Positions 7,496 through 16,638 are shown, counted from the stretch's first letter. The stretch: 64,000 bases of DNA from Armatimonadota bacterium (GCA_030601885.1 JAUWAU010000003.1:62001-126000); one strand, 5' to 3'. Made by a program: numbers and translations. Notes: generated from the sequence alone by a model not told the origin.

Positions 7496-9823
7496 TCACT
7501 TCGGGAGCGGCCACTTCAGGTGCTTGTGCAGAAACTCGAAGGTGCCTTTCCCGTGAATCATGTGTCCGCCGTCGAAGAACTCGATCTCTGTCCGGTCCGG
7601 GATGCCCAGGGCGGCATAGAGTCGGCGAACCTTGGCGTACTCGTAGGCCACCCACTCGTCCGGCGCGACACCGTCGTGATGGCCGCGCTCCACCATGAAG
7701 GGCCGCGGGGCGATGAGCGCCGCCAGCTCGGCGTAGTTGAACGTGTGTCCCAGATCGAACTCGAACATCTCGTACTCAGGGCTGAACATGTACGTATAAC
7801 GCCGGTGCGTCGCCGTGTTCTTCCAGATCCACTCGTTGAAGTCGGCCGAGCAGATCGACAGCGCGTACCCTTCCAGCAGCGCCGGCACCCGCATGGCCGT
7901 CTTGCCGCCGTAGGAGATGCCGTAGAAGCCGATGCGCTCCGGATCGACGAAGGGCAGCTCGCGGAGCCACTCCAGCGTTCGCTCGTGCTGCCGGACGATG
8001 ACGGCGAAGAGCGACTTCTTCAGCGGGTTGGCTTTGCGCTGCAGGACGCGGAACTTGTCGCGCCCGATGTACGGGTTCTGCGGACTATAGACGACGAAGC
8101 CCCGGTCGGCCAATTGCGCGCCGAAGGCCTGGTAGGCCGTCCCCATGTCCCGGTGCACTGGCTTCTGCGCCGTCCCCTCGAGGCCATGTTGGCATACCAC
8201 GACCGGACGCCGCTCGCCAGCCTCAAGATCCTTTGGTACGAGCAGGATGCCGTAGGCGAACACGTCCGGCCACACGTCGAGCACGACCTCGTAGCCCTTC
8301 CACTTCGGCTCGTCGTAGGCGAGGCGCGTCCGTGGATTCGGTGGCCGGCTGGCCGGCGGGAAGCGCCCGATGACCTCGTCCCACAGGTAGTCCCGGTAAG
8401 AGGTGCACGTCTCCCGCCAACGCTGGATCGACGACGTGTCCGCCTTCTCCCAGAACTCACGGCGCACGCGCGCTGAGTGCTTGACCAGAGCTTGCGTGAA
8501 CGCACAGAGCTGGTCGAACTGCCGCCGGAGGCGAGGGCGAGGATCGTAGGCTCCGCGGAGATCTGTGGGCGGCTCGCCCGGTGCTTTGACGGCCGCGGGC
8601 GCGCCGGCGTCCGAGACGAGCGTGCCAAGCAGCGCCTTCGTTGCCGCCTCCGTGCCGGGCTGCCCGGTACCGTCCCCGCTGACCACGAGCTGAAGGTTCG
8701 CGCTTGCTTCCAGCTTGTCATAGAACATGTGCGCTCGCTCGAACGCCGATCTGACGGAGTCCAGCGGCGGAGTGACCAGCCGACCCGGCGCCGCGCCCTT
8801 TCGGCCGTCGCGTGCCGGCGGAGGCCCGTCCACTTGCGGCCCGCGGCACGCCTCGATAATCAGAGCCCGTGGTGCGATCAGACTGGCCAACTCAGCGTCG
8901 CCGAACTCGTGCAGCAGTGACCAGACGTTGCGGTAAATAGGCTCCTGCCAGACGTTCTGGCGAGACTGGAAGTAGCCGCTGACGACCGCCGTATCGATTC
9001 GCGGATCGGCCGCCGCGCTGTACAGAGCCAGCAGCCCGCCCTCGCCGTGGCCCCATACGGCAATGTGCGCGTCATCGGCGCCCGCGTCGTGCGTGAACCA
9101 ATCCACGGCGGCCAGTACCTTCTGGACCTCGTATCCGATGATGTGCCGGCCCATCTCGAAGGCCATGCGGTAGATGAACTCGCGATGCGGCTGGTTGGTC
9201 ATGCGGATGCGCGGATTGCCCGACCAGGTATCCGTGCGGTCGATGAGCCCGGGCACGAGCACCTGGCAGCCGTTCTCGGCCAGGCGGCGGGCGAACTGCG
9301 CCTCCGGCGGCACGCCGGGCGCGAGGCCCACGAGCATCTCAGGCGACCAGTCGGCGTCCGGGATCGCGACAACGCGCACGACGGGATCGCCATCCGGCTG
9401 CAGCAACAGGCCCTCGGCGTCAACCCCGTCGAGCACGGGCCAGCGAACGGCATGGACCGTGTAGCCGGCGCCCGTCGCCACCAGCGAGGGGGAGGAAGTC
9501 GTGCCCACAAACTCAAGGGCCGTCACCGGACCTCTGTCGTCCACGGCCCCGATGTACTTCAGGAAGCGCTCCCGGTTCGGCGCTACGGACCGGGCGTAGG
9601 CCTCCGGCGAGGTGTAGTCGCGGCCCCAGAGGTCGGCGCGCATCTTCACTGACGCCTCGAGCTCGCGCATCAGGAACCGGTCGATGCCGGCCACCATCTC
9701 GGCGGCGAGATCACCCTCGAGGGTGAGCAGCTTCGTGTTCGGCAGTGTCTCCAGGCGCGCCGGAGCACCCGGCGCCGAGGCACCCATGCTGATGACTCCT
9801 ATCGTGAGCGTGGCAAAGAGCAT
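7496..9823 (-). CDS. Tandem alpha/beta-hydrolase (acetyl xylan esterase-like) secreted protein
   Basis: The probable start is the ATG at 9823 (MLFATLTIGVISMGASAPGA, a signal peptide), giving 775 aa. The frame stays open to 10108, but that extension only translates palindromic repeats. There are two alpha/beta-hydrolase folds in tandem. The first has GHGEGG where the nucleophile motif GxSxG is expected, so it appears inactive. The second has GISYGG and a late FFDGGHMIHG that fit the Ser-His-Asp triad. The arrangement resembles acetyl xylan or glucuronoyl-type carbohydrate esterases. The substrate is inferred only from the surrounding sugar-degradation genes. Confidence 0.8.
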   Translation of the reverse strand: MLFATLTIGVISMGASAPGAPARLETLPNTKLLTLEGDLAAEMVAGIDRFLMRELEASVKMRADLWGRDYTSPEAYARSVAPNRERFLKYIGAVDDRGPVTALEFVGTTSSPSLVATGAGYTVHAVRWPVLDGVDAEGLLLQPDGDPVVRVVAIPDADWSPEMLVGLAPGVPPEAQFARRLAENGCQVLVPGLIDRTDTWSGNPRIRMTNQPHREFIYRMAFEMGRHIIGYEVQKVLAAVDWFTHDAGADDAHIAVWGHGEGGLLALYSAAADPRIDTAVVSGYFQSRQNVWQEPIYRNVWSLLHEFGDAELASLIAPRALIIEACRGPQVDGPPPARDGRKGAAPGRLVTPPLDSVRSAFERAHMFYDKLEASANLQLVVSGDGTGQPGTEAATKALLGTLVSDAGAPAAVKAPGEPPTDLRGAYDPRPRLRRQFDQLCAFTQALVKHSARVRREFWEKADTSSIQRWRETCTSYRDYLWDEVIGRFPPASRPPNPRTRLAYDEPKWKGYEVVLDVWPDVFAYGILLVPKDLEAGERRPVVVCQHGLEGTAQKPVHRDMGTAYQAFGAQLADRGFVVYSPQNPYIGRDKFRVLQRKANPLKKSLFAVIVRQHERTLEWLRELPFVDPERIGFYGISYGGKTAMRVPALLEGYALSICSADFNEWIWKNTATHRRYTYMFSPEYEMFEFDLGHTFNYAELAALIAPRPFMVERGHHDGVAPDEWVAYEYAKVRRLYAALGIPDRTEIEFFDGGHMIHGKGTFEFLHKHLKWPLPK

Positions 9824-9880
9824 GATAGTACCCACAGTGAAGCTTCCCCGCGGTCCCGGCGAGGGATCTCGCCGACGTGT

Positions 9881-10067
9881 GGCACGGGTAGCTGACGTGT
9901 GGCACGGGTAGCTCGCTACCCGTGCGTCCCCGATTGCCCGCAGGTGCACGGCTTGACGAGCAAGCCGTGCCACACCGTGCTGCTGTGTGTGTGGCACGGG
10001 TAGCTTGCTACCCGTGTGTCCCGGGCGCCCGAGGGAGCACGGATTGGCAAACAAACCGTGCCACACA
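9881..10067. repeat. Cluster of GCACGG-type palindromic repeats
   Basis: The 421-base gap between the esterase and dehydrogenase genes is filled mainly by hairpin repeats. GCACGGGTAG pairs with CTACCCGTGC at 9902-9925 and in a copy near 9993-10018. GCACGGCTTG pairs with CAAGCCGTGC at 9946-9970 and is followed by CACAC. A degenerate copy is near 10038-10066. The same unit sits inside the signal peptide of the heparinase gene (16357-16386). No gene is seen here. Confidence 0.75.
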
Positions 10068-10166
10068 GCCGCCCTCGCACGTGGGGGCCGCAGCGCATTA
10101 TACTGCAATGGTGCACGGCGTCACAAGAGCAGCACCTAAGGCCCGGGGGCTTTCCCGCGATCTCGC

Positions 10167-10195
10167 TTTACATTTGGCCTGCGCGCACCTATCAT
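10167..10195 (+). promoter_or_regulatory. Promoter of the dehydrogenase-amidohydrolase operon
   Basis: TTTACA (10167-10172), a 17-base spacer and TATCAT (10190-10195) each match sigma70 consensus at five of six positions. The start of transcription is expected about 40 bases before the TTG at 10245. Confidence 0.75.
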
Positions 10196-10244
10196 AGTGC
10201 GACCCGCGCACGCGGGGTCCGTCGGACACCCGGAGGTGCAGAAC

Positions 10245-11369
10245 TTGCCCACACACAGGATCGCCGTCATTCCCGGCGACGGCATCGGAAAAGAGGTCAT
10301 CGCTGAGGGAGTCAAAGCGCTCGAGGCCGCTGCCGAGAAGGCAGACGTAAAGCTGCGCATGGAGCACCTTCCGTGGAGCTGCGACTACTACGTGGAGCAC
10401 GGGCGGATGATGCCCGAGGATGGCATCGAGCAGATGCGCGGCTTTGATGCCATCTACCTGGGCGCCATCGGCGATCCTGCCCGCGTGCCGGACCCCATCT
10501 CGCTGCGGGAGAGCATCCTCGCGTTTCGGTTCGAGCTGGACCAGTTCGCCAACGTGCGCCCCACGAGGGCGATACCCGGGGCGCCGTGTCCGCTGGCGCA
10601 CGTGCGTCAGGAGGACATAGACCTCGTGGTGGTGCGGGAGGCCACCGAGGGATTCTACGTGGGTGAGGGAGGCGTATTTGAGCGGGGCACCCCTGAGTTC
10701 GACGAGCGCGCCAAGCTCCGACCGTCCTTTGCGGCCTCTGGCCGGATCGCTCTCCAGACGGGCATCTTCTCCGAGGCAGGCTGCCGGCGGGTCATGAAGT
10801 ACGCCTTCGAGTTGGCCCGGTCCCGCAACGGCGAGAGCCGAGTGACGAGCTGCACGAAGACGAACGCTCTGGGCCACGCCATGGGCCTGTGGGACGACGT
10901 GTTTGCCGACGTGGCCGCCGAATACCCGGATATCTCGACGGAGAGTTGCTACGTGGATGCGCTCTCGATGAACCTGGTGCTCAAGCCACAGGCGTACGAC
11001 GTCATCGTGGCGCCGAATCTCTTCGGCGACATCATCACCGATCTTGCCTCGGCGCTCGTCGGCGGTCTCGGGTTTGCGCCCGGGGGCAACATTAACCCCG
11101 ACGGCGTCTCCATGTTCGAGCCCCCGCACGGCTCCGCGCCCGACATCGCCGGGCAGCAGAAGGCGAACCCCATCGCGGCAATCCTCACCGGGGCAACGAT
11201 GATGGAGCACCTGGGCCAGAGGGAAATGGCCGAAAGCATCTGGAGCGCCGTGGGCGACGTTGTCGCCGCCGGAAAGGTACGCACCACGGACATGGGTGGC
11301 GCCGCGCGCACACAAGACGTGGGCGACGCCGTCCTGGCTGCGCTCAAGAGAGACTCACGAAGTGCCTGA
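10245..11369 (+). CDS. Isocitrate/isopropylmalate dehydrogenase family; D-malate/tartrate dehydrogenase-like
   Basis: This is a 374-aa NAD-dependent decarboxylating beta-hydroxyacid dehydrogenase. TTG at 10245 follows GGAGG with eight bases between. Motifs are RIAVIPGDGIGKEV, the substrate-binding helix LRESILAFRFELDQFANVRP, LVVVREATEGFYVGEGG, the metal-binding IVAPNLFGDIITDLAS and FEPPHGSAPDIAG. The LRESILAFRF helix, with its intact arginine, is closer to tartrate/D-malate dehydrogenases than to LeuB, and no other leucine genes are nearby. It overlaps the next gene by eight bases. Confidence 0.85.
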   Translation: MPTHRIAVIPGDGIGKEVIAEGVKALEAAAEKADVKLRMEHLPWSCDYYVEHGRMMPEDGIEQMRGFDAIYLGAIGDPARVPDPISLRESILAFRFELDQFANVRPTRAIPGAPCPLAHVRQEDIDLVVVREATEGFYVGEGGVFERGTPEFDERAKLRPSFAASGRIALQTGIFSEAGCRRVMKYAFELARSRNGESRVTSCTKTNALGHAMGLWDDVFADVAAEYPDISTESCYVDALSMNLVLKPQAYDVIVAPNLFGDIITDLASALVGGLGFAPGGNINPDGVSMFEPPHGSAPDIAGQQKANPIAAILTGATMMEHLGQREMAESIWSAVGDVVAAGKVRTTDMGGAARTQDVGDAVLAALKRDSRSA

Positions 11370-12087
11370 GATCTTCGATGCCGTGACGAGCTTCGGCTCC
11401 TATCCGGGCAAGCCGGTGGATTGGTCCCTGGAGACGCTCCTCGGCATTCTCCGCGACAACGGCGTCAGCCGGGCGCTGTCGATCTCGCTCAAAGGCGTCT
11501 ACTACGACTTCGAGGAGGGCAACGACGAGACACTGGAGGTGAGCCGCCGGCACGACGCCATCGTGCCGGTCGCGACCATCGATCCACGGCGGCATCTGGG
11601 CTGCATCGAAGAGATCGGCAGGCGAGTGGCGCAGGGGTTTCGGGTGTTTCGCTTCTTTCCCGCCGACCAGGGATGGCCCGTGGGCTTTCTCCCCTTCCGG
11701 AACCTGCTGCAGGAGCTCGCGCAGCACGACGTGCGGCTGATTCTCCCCGTCTCAGGCAATGGAGCCATCACGGCCGTGCTCGACGTGCTCGATCAGTACG
11801 CGCCTGCGGTTCCAGCGCTGCTCATCGGCGTCAACTATAGCAACCTGGCTGAGCTCATCGCCGCCCTCAAGGCGAGCGACCGGCTCTACACCGATGTACA
11901 CCTGCTGGACTCGCCGAACGCGCTCGAGATCATCGCGGACGCGGTCGGCGTGGAGCGTATTATCTTTGGCTCAAACTCACCCGGGCGGGAATTCAACAGC
12001 GCGCTGAACGTGGTGACGTATTCGACGCTGTCGGAGGCGGATGAGCAGAAGGTGCTGGCCGGCAACGTCGAGGCCTTCCTGTCGTGA
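11362..12087 (+). CDS. Amidohydrolase-like metal-dependent TIM-barrel protein
   Basis: This protein of about 241 aa starts at a GTG inside the end of the dehydrogenase gene (eight-base overlap), so it is coupled to it. It opens EIFDAVTSFGSYPGKPVDWS and ends with IIFGSNSPGREFNSALNVVT and KVLAGNVEAFL, the last resembling the barrel ending of amidohydrolase-2 proteins, where the metal aspartate lies in xGSDxP. Here the residue after GS is Asn rather than Asp, and the N-terminal HxH is not seen. Catalysis in the usual way is therefore doubtful. Confidence 0.7.
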   Translation: MPEIFDAVTSFGSYPGKPVDWSLETLLGILRDNGVSRALSISLKGVYYDFEEGNDETLEVSRRHDAIVPVATIDPRRHLGCIEEIGRRVAQGFRVFRFFPADQGWPVGFLPFRNLLQELAQHDVRLILPVSGNGAITAVLDVLDQYAPAVPALLIGVNYSNLAELIAALKASDRLYTDVHLLDSPNALEIIADAVGVERIIFGSNSPGREFNSALNVVTYSTLSEADEQKVLAGNVEAFLS

Positions 12088-12119
12088 AGCTTGGTGCCGC
12101 ACACGTCGCTTACACGCCA

Positions 12120-13040
12120 TCAGCCATCGCCCGAGGTGACTGCTTCCACGACATCCTCCGCCGTGATGCCCAGGCGGCTTTTCACTTGCTCGACCGTCCC
12201 GACGACCCGGCAGAAGGTGTCCTGCAAGCCGAGACGCTTGAGAGGCACTGAGGCGCCCGCCTCGGCGAGCACCTCGGCCACGGCGCCGCCAAGGCCACCG
12301 GCCACGAGATGCTGCTCGACGGTGACGATGAGCCGCGTCTGCTGCGCCGCCCGCAGGATGGCGTCTGCATCGATGGGCTTGATGGTGTGCATGTTGAGCA
12401 CGCGCGCCTGGACGCCGCACTCGACCAGCTTCACCCCCGCCTCAACCGCGTCCGCGACGGCCGCCCCGGCGGCGATGATTGCCACGTCGTCGCCGTCCCG
12501 CAGCGTCTGGGCCTTGCCGACCTCAAAGGGGCGCGGCTCGTCGGGGTCGGGGATCGGAAGGGGCCGCTTCCCCAGGGCCATGTACACCGGGCCATCAATG
12601 GCTGCCGCGGCACGTGTGGCTGCTTCGGTTTCGACGAGATCGGCGGGCATGAGGACGGTCATCCCGGGGATGAGGCGCATGAGTGCCATCTCCTCGATGG
12701 CATGGTGCGTGGGGCCCCACGTCGGGAATCGCAGCCCGCTGCCCGAGCTGCCGACGATCTTGACGTTGCGCTGCCCGTAGCCCACATCCGTGCGGATCTG
12801 CTCGAAGCAGCGCATGGTGACGAACGGGTTCATCCCGACCGCGAACGGCACTTTGCCGCGCAGCGCGAGGCCGGCGGCGACGCCGATGAGGCTCTGCTCC
12901 GCGATGCCCATCTCGATGGCGCGGTCGGGGAACTCGTCGGCGAGGGGCTTGATGTAGTGGAAGCAGTCCGCGCTGACGCCGAAGATCCGCTCGTCGTCGC
13001 GGGCCAGCTCAGCGAGCACCTCGCCGAAGCTCTTAGGCAT
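12120..13040 (-). CDS. Transketolase, C-terminal subunit
   Basis: This 306-aa protein holds the pyrimidine-binding and C-terminal domains of a split transketolase. It begins MPKSFGEVLAELARDDERIF. GIAEQSLIGVAAGLALRG contains the catalytic Glu that activates thiamine diphosphate. The C-terminal domain shows LIVTVEQHLVAGGLGGAVAEVL. Its start overlaps the end of the N-terminal subunit by eight bases. Split transketolases of this size are common in non-proteobacteria, where they serve pentose metabolism or aromatic precursor supply. Confidence 0.92.
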   Translation of the reverse strand: MPKSFGEVLAELARDDERIFGVSADCFHYIKPLADEFPDRAIEMGIAEQSLIGVAAGLALRGKVPFAVGMNPFVTMRCFEQIRTDVGYGQRNVKIVGSSGSGLRFPTWGPTHHAIEEMALMRLIPGMTVLMPADLVETEAATRAAAAIDGPVYMALGKRPLPIPDPDEPRPFEVGKAQTLRDGDDVAIIAAGAAVADAVEAGVKLVECGVQARVLNMHTIKPIDADAILRAAQQTRLIVTVEQHLVAGGLGGAVAEVLAEAGASVPLKRLGLQDTFCRVVGTVEQVKSRLGITAEDVVEAVTSGDG

Positions 13041-13875
13041 CGTGCCCCTCCCCCACGGCCACGCCCAACTCGCGCAGCGCCGCGTCGCGCTCCTCGGGAG
13101 TGAAGCCACTCATATGCTGATGGCCAGTCTCGAGGCGGGAGACGCCTTTACCCTTGACCGTGTGCGCCACGATGGCCGTCGGGCGGCCCGGGTCGTGCGG
13201 AACCGTCTCAAGCGCGCCGAGAACCTCGCCCATGTCGTTCCCGTCTATGACGCGCGCGCTCCAGCCGAAGCTCTGCCACTTGTCAGCGAGGGGCTCGAGG
13301 GCCAGCATCTCCTCGGTGAGGCCCGTCTGATACCAATTGCGGTCAACGATGGCCGTAAGGTTGTCGAGCTTGTGGTGCGCAGCGGCCATCGCGGCCTCCC
13401 AGTTGGAGCCCTCCTGGAGCTCGCCATCGCCGACGACCACGAACACGCGATTCGTGGCCTTGTCCGCCTTAATCCCCAGCGCGATGCCGACACCTACGGG
13501 AAGCCCGTGACCCAGGGCGCCGGTGGAGACGTCAACACCCGGGGTGGTCGTGCAGGCGTGGCCGGAGATGATGCTGTCCAGCTCCTGATGCTGCGCGAGC
13601 AGCTCCTCGGGGAAGAAGCCGCGCATGGCCAGGGCCGCGGCGAGGGCCGGGACGGTGTGGCCTTTGCTGAGGATGAAGTAGTCACGCTCGTCCCAGTCGG
13701 GGTTGTTCGGGTCCACGCGCAGCACGTGGAAGTAGAGCGCCGCGATCACATCGGCCATCGACAGCGCCCCACCCGCGTGGCAGCTTGCGGCGGCGGCCAT
13801 GCGGACCACGTGAATCCGAATATCGCGGGCTCTGGCCTCGAGCCCGCTGATGAGTGTTCGTTGGGCGTTGTGCAT
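13033..13875 (-). CDS. Transketolase, N-terminal subunit
   Basis: This is the 280-aa thiamine diphosphate-binding half. It shows HAGGALSMADVIAALYFHVL and the diphosphate/Mg motif GDGELQEGSNWEAAMAAAHH. Also present are ILSKGHTVPAL and GALGHGLPVGVGIALG. It is transcribed before, and overlaps, the C-terminal subunit gene. The 66 bases upstream hold a low-complexity TTGATGG-type repeat and part of a palindromic unit ending CCCTACAG. Confidence 0.92.
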   Translation of the reverse strand: MHNAQRTLISGLEARARDIRIHVVRMAAAASCHAGGALSMADVIAALYFHVLRVDPNNPDWDERDYFILSKGHTVPALAAALAMRGFFPEELLAQHQELDSIISGHACTTTPGVDVSTGALGHGLPVGVGIALGIKADKATNRVFVVVGDGELQEGSNWEAAMAAAHHKLDNLTAIVDRNWYQTGLTEEMLALEPLADKWQSFGWSARVIDGNDMGEVLGALETVPHDPGRPTAIVAHTVKGKGVSRLETGHQHMSGFTPEERDAALRELGVAVGEGHDA

Positions 13876-13941
13876 GGCTGAGGGTTAATGGTTGATGCTT
13901 GATGGTTGATGGTTAACGGCCCGACGGCGGGAGACCTCGCC

Positions 13942-16446
13942 CTACAGGGCTGGTGAATTCTCGGGCGTCGCCTCCGTGCCGGCCACGCGGATGGTCGTGC
14001 CGCCTCGGCCGAAGACGGTCCGAATCTCGCCGGTGGGCGAGCGGCGCACGGCGACCACGCGCATGTCGGTCTCGATATCGGCCACTTTCAGCCAGGCTGC
14101 CGGATCGACACGGAAGGCCACAATGTCGCGCCCGGCAGCGCTTTCGAGCTGCACCGCGAAGCCGCCCTCACATTCCAGCATCGCAATGCGCGGCAAACCG
14201 GCCTCGTCCCCCGCACGGTACGGCACGAGCGCGGTGAGGAACCGCGCCTCGGGCGCCTTCTCCGGCGTGCTCGCGGTGAAGTGCCATTGATTGGCGGCGT
14301 TGTTGAGCGGCTGTACGTCGAACTGATCGGTCTGCTCCATTCGCAGTCCCGCGGGCGCCAGCAGCCGCACGAGGAGCCGCGCCTCCCCCTCGCTGACCGT
14401 CACGCTCTGCTGGGCCTCGTCGATTGACATCCTGCTCTTGGCGTGCAGCCACCACTCGTATTGAGACGCGCTCTCGCTTTCCAGGTCGTCGTAGATGACG
14501 AAGTAGTCAGGGCGGGCAAGCAGCACGTAGCGCAGGAACCGCTTGAGGCGCCCCTCGTATGCGTCCGTCGCGTCGCCGACGGCATAGGCGAAGTGCTCGG
14601 TGTTATCGAAGTCGGCGATGTGGCAGCCGGGGGCCATGCTCCGCTGCTTCTGCCCGATGCCATCGACGGTTATGGAGTTGTGTGCCCTCGTCTCGCGCGT
14701 CCAGCCGGAGTGATGCAGGCTGCCGTAGCGCTGGTAGTAGCCGGAGCTGATGGCGAGCGGTTCACCGAAGCCGTTGATGATGAAGGCGTTCTGCGAAGCA
14801 TGGCTGTGGCTGTAGGAGCCATACGGGCTGCTCTTGAGCATGAAGTGCACGTTGTTCTCCGGCTCGGCCAGATTGCTGTGCATGGCCACCCAACCGATGC
14901 GCGGGAAGTTGCGCGCCTGGGGCAGATCGCTCGGCGGCTTGGCCTCGACCGGCACGTCGAGCGCGATGAGGCTTGCCGCTCCGGAGCCCGGCCCGCTGCC
15001 GATGGTCTCGGCATACCAGCGGAAGTACGGATTGCGGTAGATACTGGACAGTTGATAGAGCAGTTGTCCGTCGCCGCCTCCGACGCGGCCCTCGTGGCCG
15101 TCGCCGTACGGGCGCACCTTGCTGAACGGCGGAGCGCAATAGAGGCCGAAATAGCCCGTGTTCTCCAGGAACGGCTTGCGGTCGTATGGCACATCGTAGT
15201 CCTGCAGCACCATGACAAAGGGCACGAGCATGCCGATGTAGGCGCGCCAGTAGCTCATTCCCTGAGCCCACCCCCCATCGGCGGAGCCCCACGCCGGGTA
15301 GACGCTCCACATGATCGTCAGAATGTAGTCGAGCCACTGCTTCGCCTCGGGGATCTCGTGCGCGAACACGATGCTCCCCTCTCCCAGGAAGCCGACCATC
15401 CGCCCCTGATGGCTGCCGTAGGTGCGGCTCTCAAAGGGCAGCTGCCGGTGCAGCTCCCGAATCTGCCCGAGGCGAATGCGAAAGACCTCGATGCACTTCT
15501 GACGCTCTTCCTCGCTCAGGAGATCCCAGATCCAGTCGAAGGTGCGCGGGCCGCGCATGGCGATGTCCATGCCTGCCTCGTCGTTGTGGAACATGCTGGT
15601 TGGCCCCTCGGGATCCCAGGACGCGTAATGCACCAGGCGCCGCCGCGCCTCCTCGCCAAAGCGCCGCTCGCCGGTGAGGGCGTACGCCAAGGCGCAGCGC
15701 TCCATGCCGGCCGTGAACGGGCGCATGGTGCGAAACGACTGCTGATAGGCGATGCTGCGCTCCTGCCCGCTCTTGGGCAGGCGCTGCGGCTCCGGGTACA
15801 GCTCTCGCCCTATCTGGGACTCGGCGGAGCGAACGACGCTGGCGATCACGTTGGCCCATGGCCCGTCCGGCCCGCCACGGATCCTCGCCAGGCGCGTGGG
15901 TGTCACGTATACGCGCGGTCGCTCGCGCGGGATGCGTTTGAGGACGTCCTCGATCCGAGGGCGCGGGAAGATGCGGGCGTCCGGCGTGACGGTGAAGCTC
16001 CGCGCACGACTGAACACGGTCTCGCCGCCCACCTCGAACCCGTAGCGCCAGTGCCACTCACCCGGCTCGAGGGGCTCGTGGGGAACGTAGGCGCAGATGG
16101 GGACGTGGCGCACCGTCGTGGTCTCTGGCGGCCGGAAGCCATCGCTCTGCGAGTACTGGACGATGTACTCCTGCACGCCCTCGGCCGGCACCCAGGTGAA
16201 GGCGGGAGGATTGACGGTCGGTGCGCTGCCGTCGGCCGGTTGATAGGGCACCCGCGTCGGGTCCGGCGCAAGGTCAAGGCGTTTTCTGAGGGAGGCGTCG
16301 GCAGATTCGCGGAGGTTCATGGCGGCTGGTAGGGCCTTTCCTATGGTCAGAGGCACGCACGGCTTGGCCAGCAAGCCGTGCCACACGCATGCAGTAGGCG
16401 CAGTCAGTAGCGCAGTTGCGGCGAGTGAGGCGAAGAGGCGGGCCAT
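13942..16446 (-). CDS. Heparinase II/III-family polysaccharide lyase with N-terminal DUF4962-like domain
   Basis: This 834-aa secreted protein begins with a signal peptide (MARLFASLAATALLTAPTAC). The next ten residues (VWHGLLAKPC) are encoded by a palindromic repeat element. A fibronectin-like domain follows (PPAFTWVPAEG), then an alpha/alpha-toroid. The beta-sandwich has YGSYSHSHASQNAFIINGFG and HSGWTRETRAHNSITVDG, the heparinase II/III signature region with the catalytic His/Tyr area. The C-terminus ends TVFGRGGTTIRVAG. It probably cleaves uronic-acid polysaccharides by beta-elimination; the substrate is unknown. A decayed paralogue end lies at 18512. Confidence 0.88.
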   Translation of the reverse strand: MARLFASLAATALLTAPTACVWHGLLAKPCVPLTIGKALPAAMNLRESADASLRKRLDLAPDPTRVPYQPADGSAPTVNPPAFTWVPAEGVQEYIVQYSQSDGFRPPETTTVRHVPICAYVPHEPLEPGEWHWRYGFEVGGETVFSRARSFTVTPDARIFPRPRIEDVLKRIPRERPRVYVTPTRLARIRGGPDGPWANVIASVVRSAESQIGRELYPEPQRLPKSGQERSIAYQQSFRTMRPFTAGMERCALAYALTGERRFGEEARRRLVHYASWDPEGPTSMFHNDEAGMDIAMRGPRTFDWIWDLLSEEERQKCIEVFRIRLGQIRELHRQLPFESRTYGSHQGRMVGFLGEGSIVFAHEIPEAKQWLDYILTIMWSVYPAWGSADGGWAQGMSYWRAYIGMLVPFVMVLQDYDVPYDRKPFLENTGYFGLYCAPPFSKVRPYGDGHEGRVGGGDGQLLYQLSSIYRNPYFRWYAETIGSGPGSGAASLIALDVPVEAKPPSDLPQARNFPRIGWVAMHSNLAEPENNVHFMLKSSPYGSYSHSHASQNAFIINGFGEPLAISSGYYQRYGSLHHSGWTRETRAHNSITVDGIGQKQRSMAPGCHIADFDNTEHFAYAVGDATDAYEGRLKRFLRYVLLARPDYFVIYDDLESESASQYEWWLHAKSRMSIDEAQQSVTVSEGEARLLVRLLAPAGLRMEQTDQFDVQPLNNAANQWHFTASTPEKAPEARFLTALVPYRAGDEAGLPRIAMLECEGGFAVQLESAAGRDIVAFRVDPAAWLKVADIETDMRVVAVRRSPTGEIRTVFGRGGTTIRVAGTEATPENSPAL
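16357..16386. repeat. GCACGG palindromic repeat inside a signal-peptide coding region
   Basis: A perfect 10-base stem (GCACGGCTTG with CAAGCCGTGC) and a five-base loop, followed by CACAC, is the same unit as at 9946-9975. It is read through in frame by the heparinase gene. Confidence 0.75.
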
Positions 16447-16470
16447 GGTGCGATTGCCCCTTTAGAGGAT
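16443..16470. repeat. 28-bp direct repeat, left copy
   Basis: These 28 bases are identical to 20034-20061. On the minus strand they hold the last codons and stop of an isomerase reading frame, the 15-base gap, and the heparinase ATG. The two copies flank the disturbed block between them. Confidence 0.8.
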
Positions 16471-16602
16471 CCCCCGGCAATACTCGACGTCGTCGGCGAG
16501 CACGACGGGATCGCCCGCGTCCACCTGATCGACGTACCTGAGGCCCTTGACGACGCGGCCCTGGTCAACATCGAGGCATGGGATTGTTCGCTTCGCGAGC
16601 AT
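16462..16602 (-). pseudogene. hisF: Chimeric remnant: HisF N-terminus joined to isomerase C-terminus
   Basis: This 46-codon ORF starts [20 protein letters not shown] and continues to DAGDPV. These 33 residues match the start of HisF, the cyclase subunit of imidazole glycerol phosphate synthase. It then switches to [13 protein letters not shown] and a stop, the C-terminal end of the isomerase encoded at 20053-20928. The rest of HisF (over 200 residues, with the second catalytic Asp and both phosphate loops) is missing, so it cannot be an enzyme. The switch falls at a shared Val-Leu-Ala, suggesting recombination at short homology. It sits directly before the heparinase gene, where an isomerase gene would be expected. 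Confidence 0.75.
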
Positions 16603-16638
16603 TGCGGCACCAAGTAGTAGCCGCCGGCGGGGAAGCAG

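Noticed and set aside
9824-10108. Open frame that would extend the esterase N-terminus by about 95 residues
   Set aside because: The extension only translates the GCACGG palindromic repeats (VWHGLFANPC, KLPVPHT and similar). A signal peptide begins at the ATG at 9823.
13880-13915. CRISPR-like or tandem regulatory repeat of TTGATGG units
   Set aside because: Only a few degenerate seven-base units are present, without spacers. No CRISPR array was seen anywhere in the window.
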